From Streptosporangium subroseum (GTDB lineage Bacteria; Actinomycetota; Actinomycetes; Streptosporangiales; Streptosporangiaceae), in the NCBI RefSeq assembly GCF_900188345.1, contig NZ_FZOD01000002.1:163535-227534 (forward strand): a stretch of 64,000 nucleotides of DNA, given 5' to 3'. The notes under the pieces were generated by a model, which was not told the DNA's origin, did not search any database, and saw only the letters and a program-made list of their open reading frames with translations. Below are positions 25,212-33,834 of this stretch, piece after piece. The number at the start of each line of letters is the position of its first letter. The first letter of the stretch is position 1. The position numbers and the translations under genes are program-made.

Positions 25212-26801
25212 ATGACCACCGAGACACCTCCCTCCGGATCTCGGCAGAGCCGCTGGAGTGCCCAGACGTGGTTCCACGTCGTGCTGCTCGCCATGGCCGT
25301 GCTGCTCGCCGTGTCCGCGGTCGTCGGCGCCATGGCCCTGGAGAACGCGGCGAACGCGTCCAACCGCCTGATCGACGAGATCTCGGTGGGCAGGATCCAG
25401 GCGGAGCGCCTGCAGACGACCCTGGTGAACCAGGAGACCGGGATGCGGGGCTTCGTTCTCACGAGGAAGGAGGAGTTCCTCGAGCCGTACACGGCCGGCC
25501 GCCGCGACGAACGCGTCACGTCAGGACAGATCAGGGCACTGAAACCGGCGACGGCCATGCTGCGCAGACTCGACGACGTGGAGCGGCTGACCGGCGAATG
25601 GCGCTCCCGGTACGCGGAACCGATGATCGCGGACGTCAGGAGCTCCGGGCCGGAGGCGGTCAGCGCGGAGCAGACGGAGGAGAGCAAGCGGGCCTTCGAC
25701 CTGGTCAGAAAGGCGCTCGGAGCCCAGAACGCCGCCTGGTCCCAGGCCAGGGAGAGCGCGCACGCCGAGCTGGAGGACGCCCGCTGGGCGCGGGACGTGA
25801 CCTTCTTCGCCATCCTGCTCGCCTTTCTGATCACCATCGTGACGGTGGCCGTGCTGCTGCGGATCGCGGTCTTCGGTCCCCTGGCCCGCCTGAGGGAGGC
25901 GTCGCGCCGGGTGACCAGCGGGGACTTCGAGTATCACGTCGACACCGGCGGGCCCGCCGACCTCGCGGAGCTGGCCCGCGACATGGAGGCGATGCGCAGG
26001 CGGATCGTCACCGAGCTCGAGGAGACCCGCGTCTCCCGGCAGCGGCTCGCCACGCAGGCCGAGGAGCTGAAACGCTCCAACGCCGAGCTGGAGCAGTTCG
26101 CCTACGTGGCCTCCCACGACCTGCAGGAGCCGCTGCGCAAGGTCGCCTCCTTCTGCCAGATGCTGCAGCAGCGCTACGCCTCCCAGCTCGACGACAGGGC
26201 CAACACCTACATCGACTTCGCCGTCGACGGGGCCAAACGCATGCAGGTGCTCATCAACGAGCTGCTCACCTTCTCCCGGGTGGGCCGGGTCAACCAGGAC
26301 CCCGTCGAGATGGACCTGAACGACGTGGTCAAGCGGGCCCTGGCCAACCTCGCGGCCGCGATGGAGGAGTCCGAGGCCGAGGTCGAGGTCGGAGACCTGC
26401 CCGTGGTGGTCGGTGACCGGACCAAGTTCGTGATGCTCTGGCAGAACCTGATCGGCAACTCCCTGAAGTTCCGCAGCCCCGGCCGTGCGCCCCGCGTCCG
26501 GATCGAGGCCGAGGAGCGCGACGGGGAGTGGTGGATGACCGTGACCGACAACGGGATCGGCATCTCGCCCAACTTCGCCGACAAGATCTTCGTGATCTTC
26601 CAGCGGTTGCATCAGCGGGACGCCTACGAGGGCACGGGGATCGGCCTGGCACTCTGCCGGAAGATCGTGGAACACCACCGCGGCAAGATCTGGCTGGACA
26701 CCGAGTTCGAGGACGGGACCCGCTTTGTCATCACCCTGCCCGTCACGCCGCGGGTGGAGGTCCCCGGAGAGACCGTGGCGGCCTCCGGCGGTACCGCCTG
26801 A
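25212..26801 (+). CDS. CHASE3-HAMP sensor histidine kinase
   Basis: About 529 residues from ATG 25212; GAGGA lies very close to it, so the start is not certain. A first membrane helix (about 20-42) is followed by an extracytoplasmic CHASE3 domain (about 45-185, with ERLQTTLVNQETGMRGFVLT), a second helix (about 198-220), HAMP (PLARLREASRRVTSGDFEYHV) and a short coiled coil. The kinase core has the H-box FAYVASHDLQEPLRKV with His302 as phosphorylation site, N-box WQNLIGNSLKF, DNGIGIS and GTGIGLALCRKIVEHH. This core resembles bacteriophytochrome-type kinases. No response regulator gene is adjacent, so the partner is elsewhere. Confidence 0.9.
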   Translation: MTTETPPSGSRQSRWSAQTWFHVVLLAMAVLLAVSAVVGAMALENAANASNRLIDEISVGRIQAERLQTTLVNQETGMRGFVLTRKEEFLEPYTAGRRDERVTSGQIRALKPATAMLRRLDDVERLTGEWRSRYAEPMIADVRSSGPEAVSAEQTEESKRAFDLVRKALGAQNAAWSQARESAHAELEDARWARDVTFFAILLAFLITIVTVAVLLRIAVFGPLARLREASRRVTSGDFEYHVDTGGPADLAELARDMEAMRRRIVTELEETRVSRQRLATQAEELKRSNAELEQFAYVASHDLQEPLRKVASFCQMLQQRYASQLDDRANTYIDFAVDGAKRMQVLINELLTFSRVGRVNQDPVEMDLNDVVKRALANLAAAMEESEAEVEVGDLPVVVGDRTKFVMLWQNLIGNSLKFRSPGRAPRVRIEAEERDGEWWMTVTDNGIGISPNFADKIFVIFQRLHQRDAYEGTGIGLALCRKIVEHHRGKIWLDTEFEDGTRFVITLPVTPRVEVPGETVAASGGTA

Positions 26802-26915
26802 CATCCGCTCGCACGGTCCGGAACGCCGGTCCCACCGGGGCCGAACGCGGTTTGGGACCATGCCGTGACCATGGGGCGGCACGGATGACCTCCGGGTGCC
26901 GTTACCGTTGATCGA

Positions 26916-27392
26916 GTGGAGGAGATCGACCGCCAGATCGTGACATTACTGGCCAGGGATGGCCGGATGAGCTTTACCGATCTTGCCAGGGAGACCGGGC
27001 TGTCGGTGTCGGCGGTGCATCAGCGAGTGCGTCGGCTGGAGAAGCGCGGGGTCCTGCGGGGTTATGCCGCGCTGGTGGACTACGACGCGATCGGGCTCTC
27101 GCTCACCGCGTTCGTGTCCATCAAGCCGATCGACCCGGCCGCCGCCGACGACGCCCCCGACCGGCTGGCCCATCTGAGCGCCATCGAGGCCTGCCACAGC
27201 GTGGCCGGGGACGAGAGTTACATCCTCAAGGTCCGGGTGGCCTCGCCGATCCGGCTGGAGGAGCTGCTCAACCAGATCCGCAGCGCGGCCAACGTCTCCA
27301 CCCGCACGACGGTCGTGCTCAGCACGCCGTACGAGCACCGCCCCCCCGAGCTGGCGGGTCCGGACGCCGTCAAGCCGGACGAGCGCGCCTGA
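26916..27392 (+). CDS. Lrp/AsnC family transcription regulator
   Basis: A 158-residue protein. Residues 1-60 are the AsnC-type helix-turn-helix (DRQIVTLLARDGRMSFTDLA, LSVSAVHQRVRRLEKRGVL). Residues about 68-140 form the RAM effector domain (LTAFVSIKPI, ACHSVAGDESYILKVRV). Such proteins bind an amino acid and control its metabolism or transport as octamers. GTG 26916 has no ribosome site but TACCGT ends 7 nt before it, so leaderless translation is likely. The nucleoside hydrolase gene follows 36 bp downstream and could be co-transcribed. The ligand cannot be read from the sequence. Confidence 0.9.
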   Translation: MEEIDRQIVTLLARDGRMSFTDLARETGLSVSAVHQRVRRLEKRGVLRGYAALVDYDAIGLSLTAFVSIKPIDPAAADDAPDRLAHLSAIEACHSVAGDESYILKVRVASPIRLEELLNQIRSAANVSTRTTVVLSTPYEHRPPELAGPDAVKPDERA

Positions 27393-27446
27393 CCGGCTGC
27401 CATTTCTGATTTGCCGGTTATGGGCTAATTGATCCAAGCTGAACGG

Positions 27447-28421
27447 ATGCTCCCCCGAAAGATCGTCATCGACTGCGACCCGGGAATCGACGACGCGCTG
27501 GCGATCGTCCTCGCTCACGGGAGTCCCGACCTGGAGATCCTGGGAATCACCACGGTCGGCGGCAACGTCGATCTGGCGGGGACCACCGACAACGCGTTGC
27601 GGCTCCGCGAGTTCCTGGGGTTCGCCGACGTCCCGATCACGGCGGGCAGTGCGGGCGCCCTGCTGCGCCCCCGGGTGAACGCGGCCGAGGTTCACGGCGC
27701 CTCGGGCCTCGGTGACGCGCTGCTGCCCCCGGCGACGCTCCCGGTGACCGGCGGGCACGCCGTGGACTTCATCATCGAGACGCTCAGGGCCGACCCCGGC
27801 GAGGTGACCCTGGTCGCCATCGGCCCGCTGACCAACGTGGCGCTCGCCGTGCTCAAGGAGCCGAGGATCGTCGACTGGGCGCGAGGGCTCACGATCCTCG
27901 GCGGGTCCTACACCCGGGGCAACTTCTCTCCCGCCGCCGAGTTCAACATCGCCGCCGACCCGGAGGCCGCCGCGATCGTCTTCGGCGCCGGCTGGACGGT
28001 GACCATGATCGGTCTTGACGTGAGCCGCGGCGCCGTGACCACGGAGGCGGTGGCCGACCGCATGCGAGCCATGGGCAGGCTCGGCTCCGACCTGCTCATC
28101 CCGTGCGTGGAGTTCTACGGTGTGATCACCGCGGACGGCGGGCCCGCGATCCACGACGCCTGCGCGATCGCGTATCTGATCGACCCGTCGCTGATCACGG
28201 TCGAGCCCGCCGTCGTCGACGTGGAGACGGCGGGACGCTTCACCTCCGGCATGACCGTGACCGACTTCCGGCTCGGAGACCGCACGCCCAACGCCCTGGT
28301 CGGCACCTCCCTCGACGCCGGCCGCTTCTGGGACCTCCTCCTGGCCACCTACGCCCAGGTCGCGAGGACGATCGAAGACCAGACCCCGGAGCTGGCACGC
28401 CTCCCGTCACCGTCCCCCTGA
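27447..28421 (+). CDS. Inosine-uridine-type nucleoside hydrolase
   Basis: About 324 residues from ATG 27447 (MLPRKIVID); a TTG at 27429 is the alternative. The calcium-site signature DCDPGIDDALAI lies at residues 9-20. Further family features are GNVDLAGTTDNALRL, VTLVAIGPLTNVALA, LTILGGSY, EFNIAADPEAA and the ligand Asp in IHDACAIAYL. The enzyme cleaves the N-glycosidic bond of ribonucleosides, giving base and ribose for salvage. It lies behind the Lrp gene and converges with the PRISE reductase gene across only 23 bp. Base preference is not evident. Confidence 0.92.
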   Translation: MLPRKIVIDCDPGIDDALAIVLAHGSPDLEILGITTVGGNVDLAGTTDNALRLREFLGFADVPITAGSAGALLRPRVNAAEVHGASGLGDALLPPATLPVTGGHAVDFIIETLRADPGEVTLVAIGPLTNVALAVLKEPRIVDWARGLTILGGSYTRGNFSPAAEFNIAADPEAAAIVFGAGWTVTMIGLDVSRGAVTTEAVADRMRAMGRLGSDLLIPCVEFYGVITADGGPAIHDACAIAYLIDPSLITVEPAVVDVETAGRFTSGMTVTDFRLGDRTPNALVGTSLDAGRFWDLLLATYAQVARTIEDQTPELARLPSPSP

Positions 28422-28444
28422 CCGGCGGCGGGGCGTCGGCCGGA

Positions 28445-29503
28445 TCAGGGGATGATCCTGCGCCGGCGGAGGTCGCCGAGGATGTCCAGGAACATCGCCT
28501 CGGTGTCGACGTACTCGTGGAAGCCGAAGCGGCGGGCCTTCGAGCCGTCGGCGAACATGTCGTAGTCCCAGGAGAACACGAAGTCACCGAATCCCCAGGA
28601 CGACACGTCCTCGTACGGGTGCGGCTCCAGCCCGTACTTCTCGGTCATGGCGTTCCAGAGCGGACTCTTGTCGGCCATGACGACGTCGAGGGACATCGGC
28701 AGCGGGTCGGCCACCTCCAGGTCGAAGAAGCGGGCGATCTTCGGCCACATCTCGTTCCAGCGGAAGAGGTCGCCGTTGTTGATGTTGAACGCCTGGTTGG
28801 CGCATCGCTCGTCGGTCGCCGCCCAGACGGTCGCCTTGGCCAGCAGGCCCGCGTCGGTCATCTCCAGCAGCTTGTCGTAGGCGCCGGGCCTGCCGGGGAA
28901 GCGCAGCGGCAGGCCGAGCTCCTTGGAGATCGCGCCGTAGACCGCGATCACCATGGCCAGGTTCATCGGGTTGCCGAGGGCGAAGCCGCACACCACGGAC
29001 GGGCGGATCGCCGACCACGTCCACTCCGCGCCTCTCTGCCGTTCTTCGAGGAAGGCCTGCTGGTCGACGTTGAACTCCGGCGGCATGTGGTGCGGGTCGC
29101 TCTCGCGAGCCGGCGTCTTGAAGGGGCCGAGGTGTGCGCCGTAGACCTTGTATCCCTGCATGAGGCTGATGTGCCGCAGGCCGTTCGCCACCGGCTCGAC
29201 CGCGTCGACGACGTTGACCAGCATGGCGAGGTTGGGCGGCACGAGCTCGGCCCAGGTGGGCCGCTCCTGGTAGGCGGCGTAGAAGATGTGGGTCACCTCG
29301 GTGAGCGCACCGAGCCTCTTGGCGCAGTCGTCGGGGTCAAGGAGGTCGACCGACACGTACCGGACCCGTCCCGTGGCCTCTCCGCCGCGGCGTGACAGCC
29401 CGATCACGTCCCAGTCGCCGAGCGCCGCGAGATGGTCGACCAGGTTGCGGCCGATGACCCCGTGGGCACCGACGACGAGGGCGACCTTGGACTGGGTGCT
29501 CAT
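28445..29503 (-). CDS. PRISE-type short-chain dehydrogenase/reductase
   Basis: A 352-residue protein with AAGGAG 6 nt before ATG 29503. The Rossmann loop is VVGAHGVIGRNLVDHL (residues about 9-24). The segment MQGYKVYGAHLGPFKTP carries the Lys/Tyr region of the PRISE group (progesterone 5-beta-reductase/iridoid synthase), and NINNGDLFRWNEMWPKIA is typical of its C-terminal half. PRISE enzymes reduce the C=C bond of enones with NADPH. In bacteria the natural substrates are mostly unknown. The gene is divergent from a LysR regulator, which probably controls it; the 206-bp spacer has CATAC and TGCATG repeats. Confidence 0.85.
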   Translation of the reverse strand: MSTQSKVALVVGAHGVIGRNLVDHLAALGDWDVIGLSRRGGEATGRVRYVSVDLLDPDDCAKRLGALTEVTHIFYAAYQERPTWAELVPPNLAMLVNVVDAVEPVANGLRHISLMQGYKVYGAHLGPFKTPARESDPHHMPPEFNVDQQAFLEERQRGAEWTWSAIRPSVVCGFALGNPMNLAMVIAVYGAISKELGLPLRFPGRPGAYDKLLEMTDAGLLAKATVWAATDERCANQAFNINNGDLFRWNEMWPKIARFFDLEVADPLPMSLDVVMADKSPLWNAMTEKYGLEPHPYEDVSSWGFGDFVFSWDYDMFADGSKARRFGFHEYVDTEAMFLDILGDLRRRRIIP

Positions 29504-29666
29504 CAAAACTCCTTGGGCGCGGAGAGCCCGGGCCTCAGCCGTGAGGAGGAAGCCGGGGACGTCTCCTGATCTGTGCGGATTGGTCCGCCGAACGGTCGGG
29601 CACGGTTCGTGACCGGGGGAGCCGCGACCGGTGGTGCGAGGTCGATTCTCCGACAACGTGCTCTCA

Positions 29667-29703
29667 TACGTCCAAGTCATACTTTGCATGCTTCTGATAA
29701 ATT
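29667..29703. promoter_or_regulatory. LysR/PRISE control region with -10 TAAATT
   Basis: TAAATT at 29698-29703 ends 6 nt before ATG 29710 of the LysR gene, predicting a leaderless mRNA. Just upstream CATAC occurs twice, 13 nt apart (near 29666 and 29679), and TGCATG occurs near 29685 and again over the start. These are candidate LysR-binding half-sites for both divergent genes. Confidence 0.4.
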
Positions 29704-29709
29704 TTGTGC

Positions 29710-30660
29710 ATGGTGAGCCTGAGGCAGCTCGAATACCTGGTGACGGTCGTCGACCAGGGCTCCTTCACGCGGGCCGCCGAGATCCTCCACGTCACGCAGC
29801 CGGCTCTCTCCCACCAGGTCAGAGCGCTGGAACGGTCGGTCGGCTCGCCCCTGCTCGAGCGGCTGCCCCGGGCCGTTCACCTCACGGCCGCCGGCCGCGC
29901 GATGCTGCCCCACGCGCGGGCCGCCCTGGCCGACGCGGCCGGCGCCGTCTCGGCCGTACGTCAGGCGATCGGGCTGGCCGGGGGAGAGCTGCGGCTGGCG
30001 ACGGTCTACTCGGTCAGTCTCGGCGTGCTGCCCGCCGCGCTGAAAGCCTGGAGCCGGCTCCATCCCGGGGTCGACGTCAGGCTCTTCGAACACCGGCACG
30101 CGGACGAGCTCGCGGAGGCGATGGCGAGCGGGCAGGCCGACCTCGCCGTCGGCCCCAGGCCCGAGACCTGGACGGGACCGGTGCGCACGATCGGCGTCGA
30201 GGAGTTCGTCGTGGCGGTCTCCTCCGACGACCCCGCCGCGGCCGGGCAGGCGACCGAGGTGGATCTGGGGGCCCTCCGCGACCGCCGCTGGATCCACTAC
30301 GCGCCGGACAACGGCCTGGCCGACATCCTGGACCGCGCGTGTGCGGAGGCCGGGTTCCAGCCGAGGATCGCGGTCCGCACCGAGCAGACGGCGTCGGCCC
30401 CGATCCTCGCCGCCGCCGGCCTCGGACCCGCGCTGATTCCCGCCAACATCGTGCCGAAGGGATACGAGGGCCGCACCCTCGGGCTCAGGCTCCCCGTCAC
30501 GAGGGCTCTCGTCGCCTACGCCCGCACGGAGTTCGACGCCGTCAGCGGGGCCTTCCTCGCCCTGCTCGGCGAGAACGTGGCCGGGAAGCTCCTCCGCCCG
30601 CAGGACGCGCACCCCGCGGCAGGGGAGAGCCTTGCCGGCGTGAACTCGACGCCCCGGTGA
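29710..30660 (+). CDS. LysR family transcription regulator
   Basis: About 316 residues from ATG 29710. The N-terminal winged helix is classical (LRQLEYLVTVVDQGSFTRAAEILHVTQPALSHQVRALE). The effector-binding domain spans about residues 90-295 (ELRLATVYSVSLGVLPAAL, GQADLAVGPRP, AGLGPALIPANIV). LysR proteins usually control a divergent gene in response to a small molecule, here the PRISE reductase. A start at GTG 29713 is also possible; the -10 box spacing favours 29710. The stop codon sits inside the 21-bp terminator stem. Confidence 0.92.
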   Translation: MVSLRQLEYLVTVVDQGSFTRAAEILHVTQPALSHQVRALERSVGSPLLERLPRAVHLTAAGRAMLPHARAALADAAGAVSAVRQAIGLAGGELRLATVYSVSLGVLPAALKAWSRLHPGVDVRLFEHRHADELAEAMASGQADLAVGPRPETWTGPVRTIGVEEFVVAVSSDDPAAAGQATEVDLGALRDRRWIHYAPDNGLADILDRACAEAGFQPRIAVRTEQTASAPILAAAGLGPALIPANIVPKGYEGRTLGLRLPVTRALVAYARTEFDAVSGAFLALLGENVAGKLLRPQDAHPAAGESLAGVNSTPR

Positions 30661-30696
30661 CGTGGACCGCACGGGTGCGGTCCACGTCACCGGGGC
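30651..30696. terminator. 21-bp perfect hairpin overlapping the LysR stop
   Basis: Arm 30651-30671 pairs exactly with 30676-30696 around a 4-nt loop, and includes the LysR stop codon. A second, overlapping 8-bp hairpin (30692-30699 with 30710-30717) could form instead. It separates LysR from the convergent kinase gene. Confidence 0.9.
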
Positions 30697-30722
30697 TCAT
30701 GCCGGGGCGTGAGCCCCGGGTG

Positions 30723-31691
30723 TCATGTCAGGGTGTGAAAGTAGGCGCGCAGGCGGGCCTTGGCCTCCTCGGTGGCACCGAGGGCGTCCAGGCCGAGCAG
30801 CGCGGCGCCCATGATGGGCGGGGCGTCGGCGACGATCAGCTTGGCCTGGGGGGCCTGCTCGGCGAAGCGCCGCTCGATCAGTTCGCTCAGCAACGGGTCG
30901 CGGGCGGTCAGCACGCCGCCGCCCAGGACCACCTCCATCGGGGTGTCCAGCAGGTCCAGGCGGCGCAGCGCGACCACCGCCATCACGGTGACCTCGTCGG
31001 CCATCCGCACCAGGACCGAGCGGGCCACCGCGTCACCGGTGGCCGCGACGGCCATCAGCGCCGGCACCAGCTCGTTCAGCCTGAAGCCGGGCAGGTCGCC
31101 GAAGTGGATGCCCAGGGCGACGTCCTCGACGGTACGGGCGCCGAAGTGCTCGCGGACGGCGCGGTCCAGCGCGGTGGCCGGGCCCCGGCCGTCCTCGGCC
31201 CGTACGGCGTGCCAGAGCGTCTCCTCGCCGAGCCCCATCCCGCCGCCCCAGTCGCCGGTGAGCCTTCCCAGGGCCGGGTATCTGGCCACCTCGCCGGTGG
31301 GGGAGACCCCGACGGCGTTGATGCCCGCACCGCACACCACGGCCACGCCCGCGGGCCCGGAGGCCCCGGCGCGCAGCAGCGCGAAGGTGTCGTTGCCGAC
31401 GACCACGTCCCCGCCGTACTCCCGGGCGGCGATCTCGTCGCGGATGGCCTCCTCCTCGACGGGGAGGTCGGCGCCCGCCAGGTAGGCGGCCACGTGGTCG
31501 GCGAACGGGGGCGTCAGGTCCGGGTCGAGCAGCCGCAGGGCGTCGCCGATCACGTCGACCGCGGCGCCCACCCCTACGCTCTGCGGTTCGAAGGCGGCGC
31601 CGCGGCCCTCCGCCAGGACGGAGCCGTCCTCGCCGACCAGCGCGACATCGGTCTTGCTGTTGCCGCCGTCGACGGCCAGCACGGTTCTCAC
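30723..31691 (-). CDS. BadF/BadG-type sugar kinase (N-acetylglucosamine kinase-like)
   Basis: A 322-residue ASKHA kinase. The phosphate loop is VLAVDGGNSKTDVAL (residues 4-18), with AVVCGAGINAVG as the second phosphate segment and VVLGGGVL as the adenosine segment. Members phosphorylate N-acetylglucosamine or related sugars with ATP. GTG 31691 overlaps the GH4 stop in GTGA, so translation is coupled. It is the last gene of the ROK-SBP-permease-permease-GH4-kinase operon, and its product probably traps or activates the imported sugar. A 21-bp hairpin follows. The sugar specificity is inferred only from family and context. Confidence 0.85.
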   Translation of the reverse strand: MRTVLAVDGGNSKTDVALVGEDGSVLAEGRGAAFEPQSVGVGAAVDVIGDALRLLDPDLTPPFADHVAAYLAGADLPVEEEAIRDEIAAREYGGDVVVGNDTFALLRAGASGPAGVAVVCGAGINAVGVSPTGEVARYPALGRLTGDWGGGMGLGEETLWHAVRAEDGRGPATALDRAVREHFGARTVEDVALGIHFGDLPGFRLNELVPALMAVAATGDAVARSVLVRMADEVTVMAVVALRRLDLLDTPMEVVLGGGVLTARDPLLSELIERRFAEQAPQAKLIVADAPPIMGAALLGLDALGATEEAKARLRAYFHTLT

Positions 31692-32947
31692 ACGTTCGCC
31701 CAGGGCAGGTACCGGCGGTTGGCGTCGATGAGGCGCTGGGCCAGGTCCTCCGACAGCGAGGCTTGACCGATCAGCGGGTGGGCCAGCAGCGCGTCCGCGA
31801 CGCGCTCCCTGCCGCCGTGCAGCGCGGCCTCCAGCGCGAGCGTCTCGTAGGCGGTGACGTGGGCGATGAGCCCGGCGAAGAGCGGCTGGACCTCCTCCAC
31901 CGGCAGCGCCGTCGCACCCGTGGCGGTGATCGTGGCGGGAACCTCGATGACCGCCTCGTCGCCCAGGAACGGCAGCGTGCCGTTGTTGCGGAGGTTGACC
32001 ACCTGGGTGTCGCCGCGGTCGCCGAGCAGCGAGGCGATCAGCGCCACCGCGGCCTCGGAGTAGAACGCCCCGCCGCGCTTGCCCAGCAGCTCCGGCTTGG
32101 TGTTCACCGACGGGTCGGCGTACATCTCGAGCAGGGTGGTCTCCATCGCCGCGACCTCGGCGGCGCGCGACGGCTTGCTCCTCTGCTCCTCCACCACGAG
32201 GTCGTGCTCGTAGAAGTAGCGCAGGTAGTAGGAGGGCACCACACCGAGGTGGCGGACCAGTCCCGCGGACAGGCCGACGTCCTGGGCGATCTCCTCGGCG
32301 TGGTTCTCCAGCAGCCGGGGGAGCACGTCCACCCCGTCCAGGAGCACGGAACGTTCCCAGGTGAGGTGGTTCAGGCCGACGTGGCCCAGGGAGATCCGGT
32401 CGGCGGTGACGCCCAGGTTCGCGGCGAAACGGCGCTGGAAGCCGATGGCCACGTTGCACAGGCCGATGGCCCGGTGCCCCGCCTCCAGCAACGCCCTGGT
32501 GACGATGCCCACCGGGTTGGTGAAGTCGATGATCCAGGCGTCGGGCGCGTGCGTACGGATCTTCTCGGCGATGTCCAGCACCACCGGGACCGTGCGCAGG
32601 GCCTTGGCCAGCCCGCCCGCGCCGGTCGTCTCCTGGCCGACGCAACCACACTCCAGGGGCAGCGTCTCGTCCACGTTGCGCGCCGCCTGGCCGCCGATGC
32701 GCAACTGCAGCATGACCGCCTGCGCCCCGGCGACGCCCTCCTCGACCGAGGTGGTCGCGAGGACCGTGGCCGGGTGCCCGGCGTGGGCCAGCATCCGGCG
32801 GGCCATCCCCGCGACCAGCTCCAGCCGGTGGACATCCGGATCGACCAGTGCGATCTCGGTGAGGGGAAGCTCGTCGCGCAACCGTGCGAATCCGTCGATC
32901 AGCTCTGGCGTATACGTCGAGCCGCCCCCGACAACGGCGATTTTCAC
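31688..32947 (-). CDS. Family 4 glycoside hydrolase (6-phospho-beta-glucosidase-like)
   Basis: A 419-residue NAD- and metal-dependent GH4 enzyme. The N-terminal nucleotide loop is VGGGSTYTPELIDGFARL (residues about 6-23). Metal ligands are visible in IGLCNVAIGFQRRF and VGLNHLTW. Other family stretches are DFTNPVGIVTRALLEAG and YYLRYFYEHD. GH4 enzymes work by an oxidation-elimination-reduction cycle and most cleave 6-phospho-glycosides. GTG 32947 overlaps the upstream permease stop and its own stop overlaps the kinase start. Its presence behind an ABC importer, which does not phosphorylate, is notable, since GH4 phospho-glycosidases usually work with PTS import. A role on unphosphorylated glycoside is possible. 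Confidence 0.9.
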   Translation of the reverse strand: MKIAVVGGGSTYTPELIDGFARLRDELPLTEIALVDPDVHRLELVAGMARRMLAHAGHPATVLATTSVEEGVAGAQAVMLQLRIGGQAARNVDETLPLECGCVGQETTGAGGLAKALRTVPVVLDIAEKIRTHAPDAWIIDFTNPVGIVTRALLEAGHRAIGLCNVAIGFQRRFAANLGVTADRISLGHVGLNHLTWERSVLLDGVDVLPRLLENHAEEIAQDVGLSAGLVRHLGVVPSYYLRYFYEHDLVVEEQRSKPSRAAEVAAMETTLLEMYADPSVNTKPELLGKRGGAFYSEAAVALIASLLGDRGDTQVVNLRNNGTLPFLGDEAVIEVPATITATGATALPVEEVQPLFAGLIAHVTAYETLALEAALHGGRERVADALLAHPLIGQASLSEDLAQRLIDANRRYLPWANV

Positions 32948-33834
32948 CCTTTTACTCCTGTCAGCGTTACGCCCTCGATGAAGACTCTCTGGGCGAAGAA
33001 GAACACAATGATCACGGGTGCCGTGACGAGCAGGGTCGCCGCCATGGTGAGGTTCCACTGCACACTGTGCAGTGCCCGGAAGGACGCCAGCCCGATGGAG
33101 AGCGTCCAGTTTGCCTCGTTTGTCTGGGCATAGAGCAGCGGGCCGTAGTAATCGTTCCAGCAGTAGAAGAACTGGAACAGTGCCACCGCCGCTATGGCCG
33201 GCCGTGCCATCGGCAGGATCACCCGCAGGAGGGTCATGAAGTCCGAGCAGCCGTCCACGCGGGCGGCCTCGGTGTACTCCCTGGGAATCGTGATCAAAAA
33301 CTGCCGGAGCAGGAAGATGGAGAAGGCGTCACCGAGGAGCATGGGCAGGATCAGCGGCCACAGCGTGCCGGTGAGCCCCATGCGTGCCCAGATGAGGTAG
33401 ACGGGGACGGCGATGACCTGCGGGGGCAGCATCATCACCGTGATCACCGCCAGGAAGGCCAGCTTGCGCCCCCGGAAGCGGAAGCGGGCCATCGCGTAGG
33501 CCACCGGGACCGACGACAGCAGCATGAACGCGGTGCCGAGCGCGGCGTACATGAACGTGTTGGCCGTCCAGGTCAGCAGGTTCGACCTGGCGAACACGTC
33601 GGCGAAGTTGCCCCAGTTCCAGGTGTCGGGCCACAGCTCGCCGGTGAGCGCCTGATTGTCGCTCATCAGCGCGGTCAGCGCCACGAACACCAGCGGGCCG
33701 AGGAACATCAGCGCCAGCGCCACGGCGATGGCGTGCCGGGCGATCCAGTAGAGGGTCTTCCGGACGCGGCTGCCACGCCGGCTCGCCTGACGGACGGGGG
33801 CGGTGGCGGTGGGCCTCGCGGCGAGAGTCGTCAC
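32944..33834 (-). CDS. Carbohydrate ABC transporter permease (MalG-type)
   Basis: A 296-residue protein with six membrane helices. The EAA loop that contacts the ATPase is EYTEAARVDGCSDFMTLLRVI (residues about 195-215, spanning the E-A-A-x3-G motif). GTG 33834 overlaps the stop of the other permease in GTGA. Together they form the membrane channel of a CUT1-type sugar importer. No ATPase gene lies in the operon; a shared MsiK-type ATPase encoded elsewhere is usual in actinomycetes. The C-terminus FIEGVTLTGVKG is typical of the family. The substrate is probably a disaccharide or amino-sugar conjugate. Confidence 0.93.
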   Translation of the reverse strand: MTTLAARPTATAPVRQASRRGSRVRKTLYWIARHAIAVALALMFLGPLVFVALTALMSDNQALTGELWPDTWNWGNFADVFARSNLLTWTANTFMYAALGTAFMLLSSVPVAYAMARFRFRGRKLAFLAVITVMMLPPQVIAVPVYLIWARMGLTGTLWPLILPMLLGDAFSIFLLRQFLITIPREYTEAARVDGCSDFMTLLRVILPMARPAIAAVALFQFFYCWNDYYGPLLYAQTNEANWTLSIGLASFRALHSVQWNLTMAATLLVTAPVIIVFFFAQRVFIEGVTLTGVKG

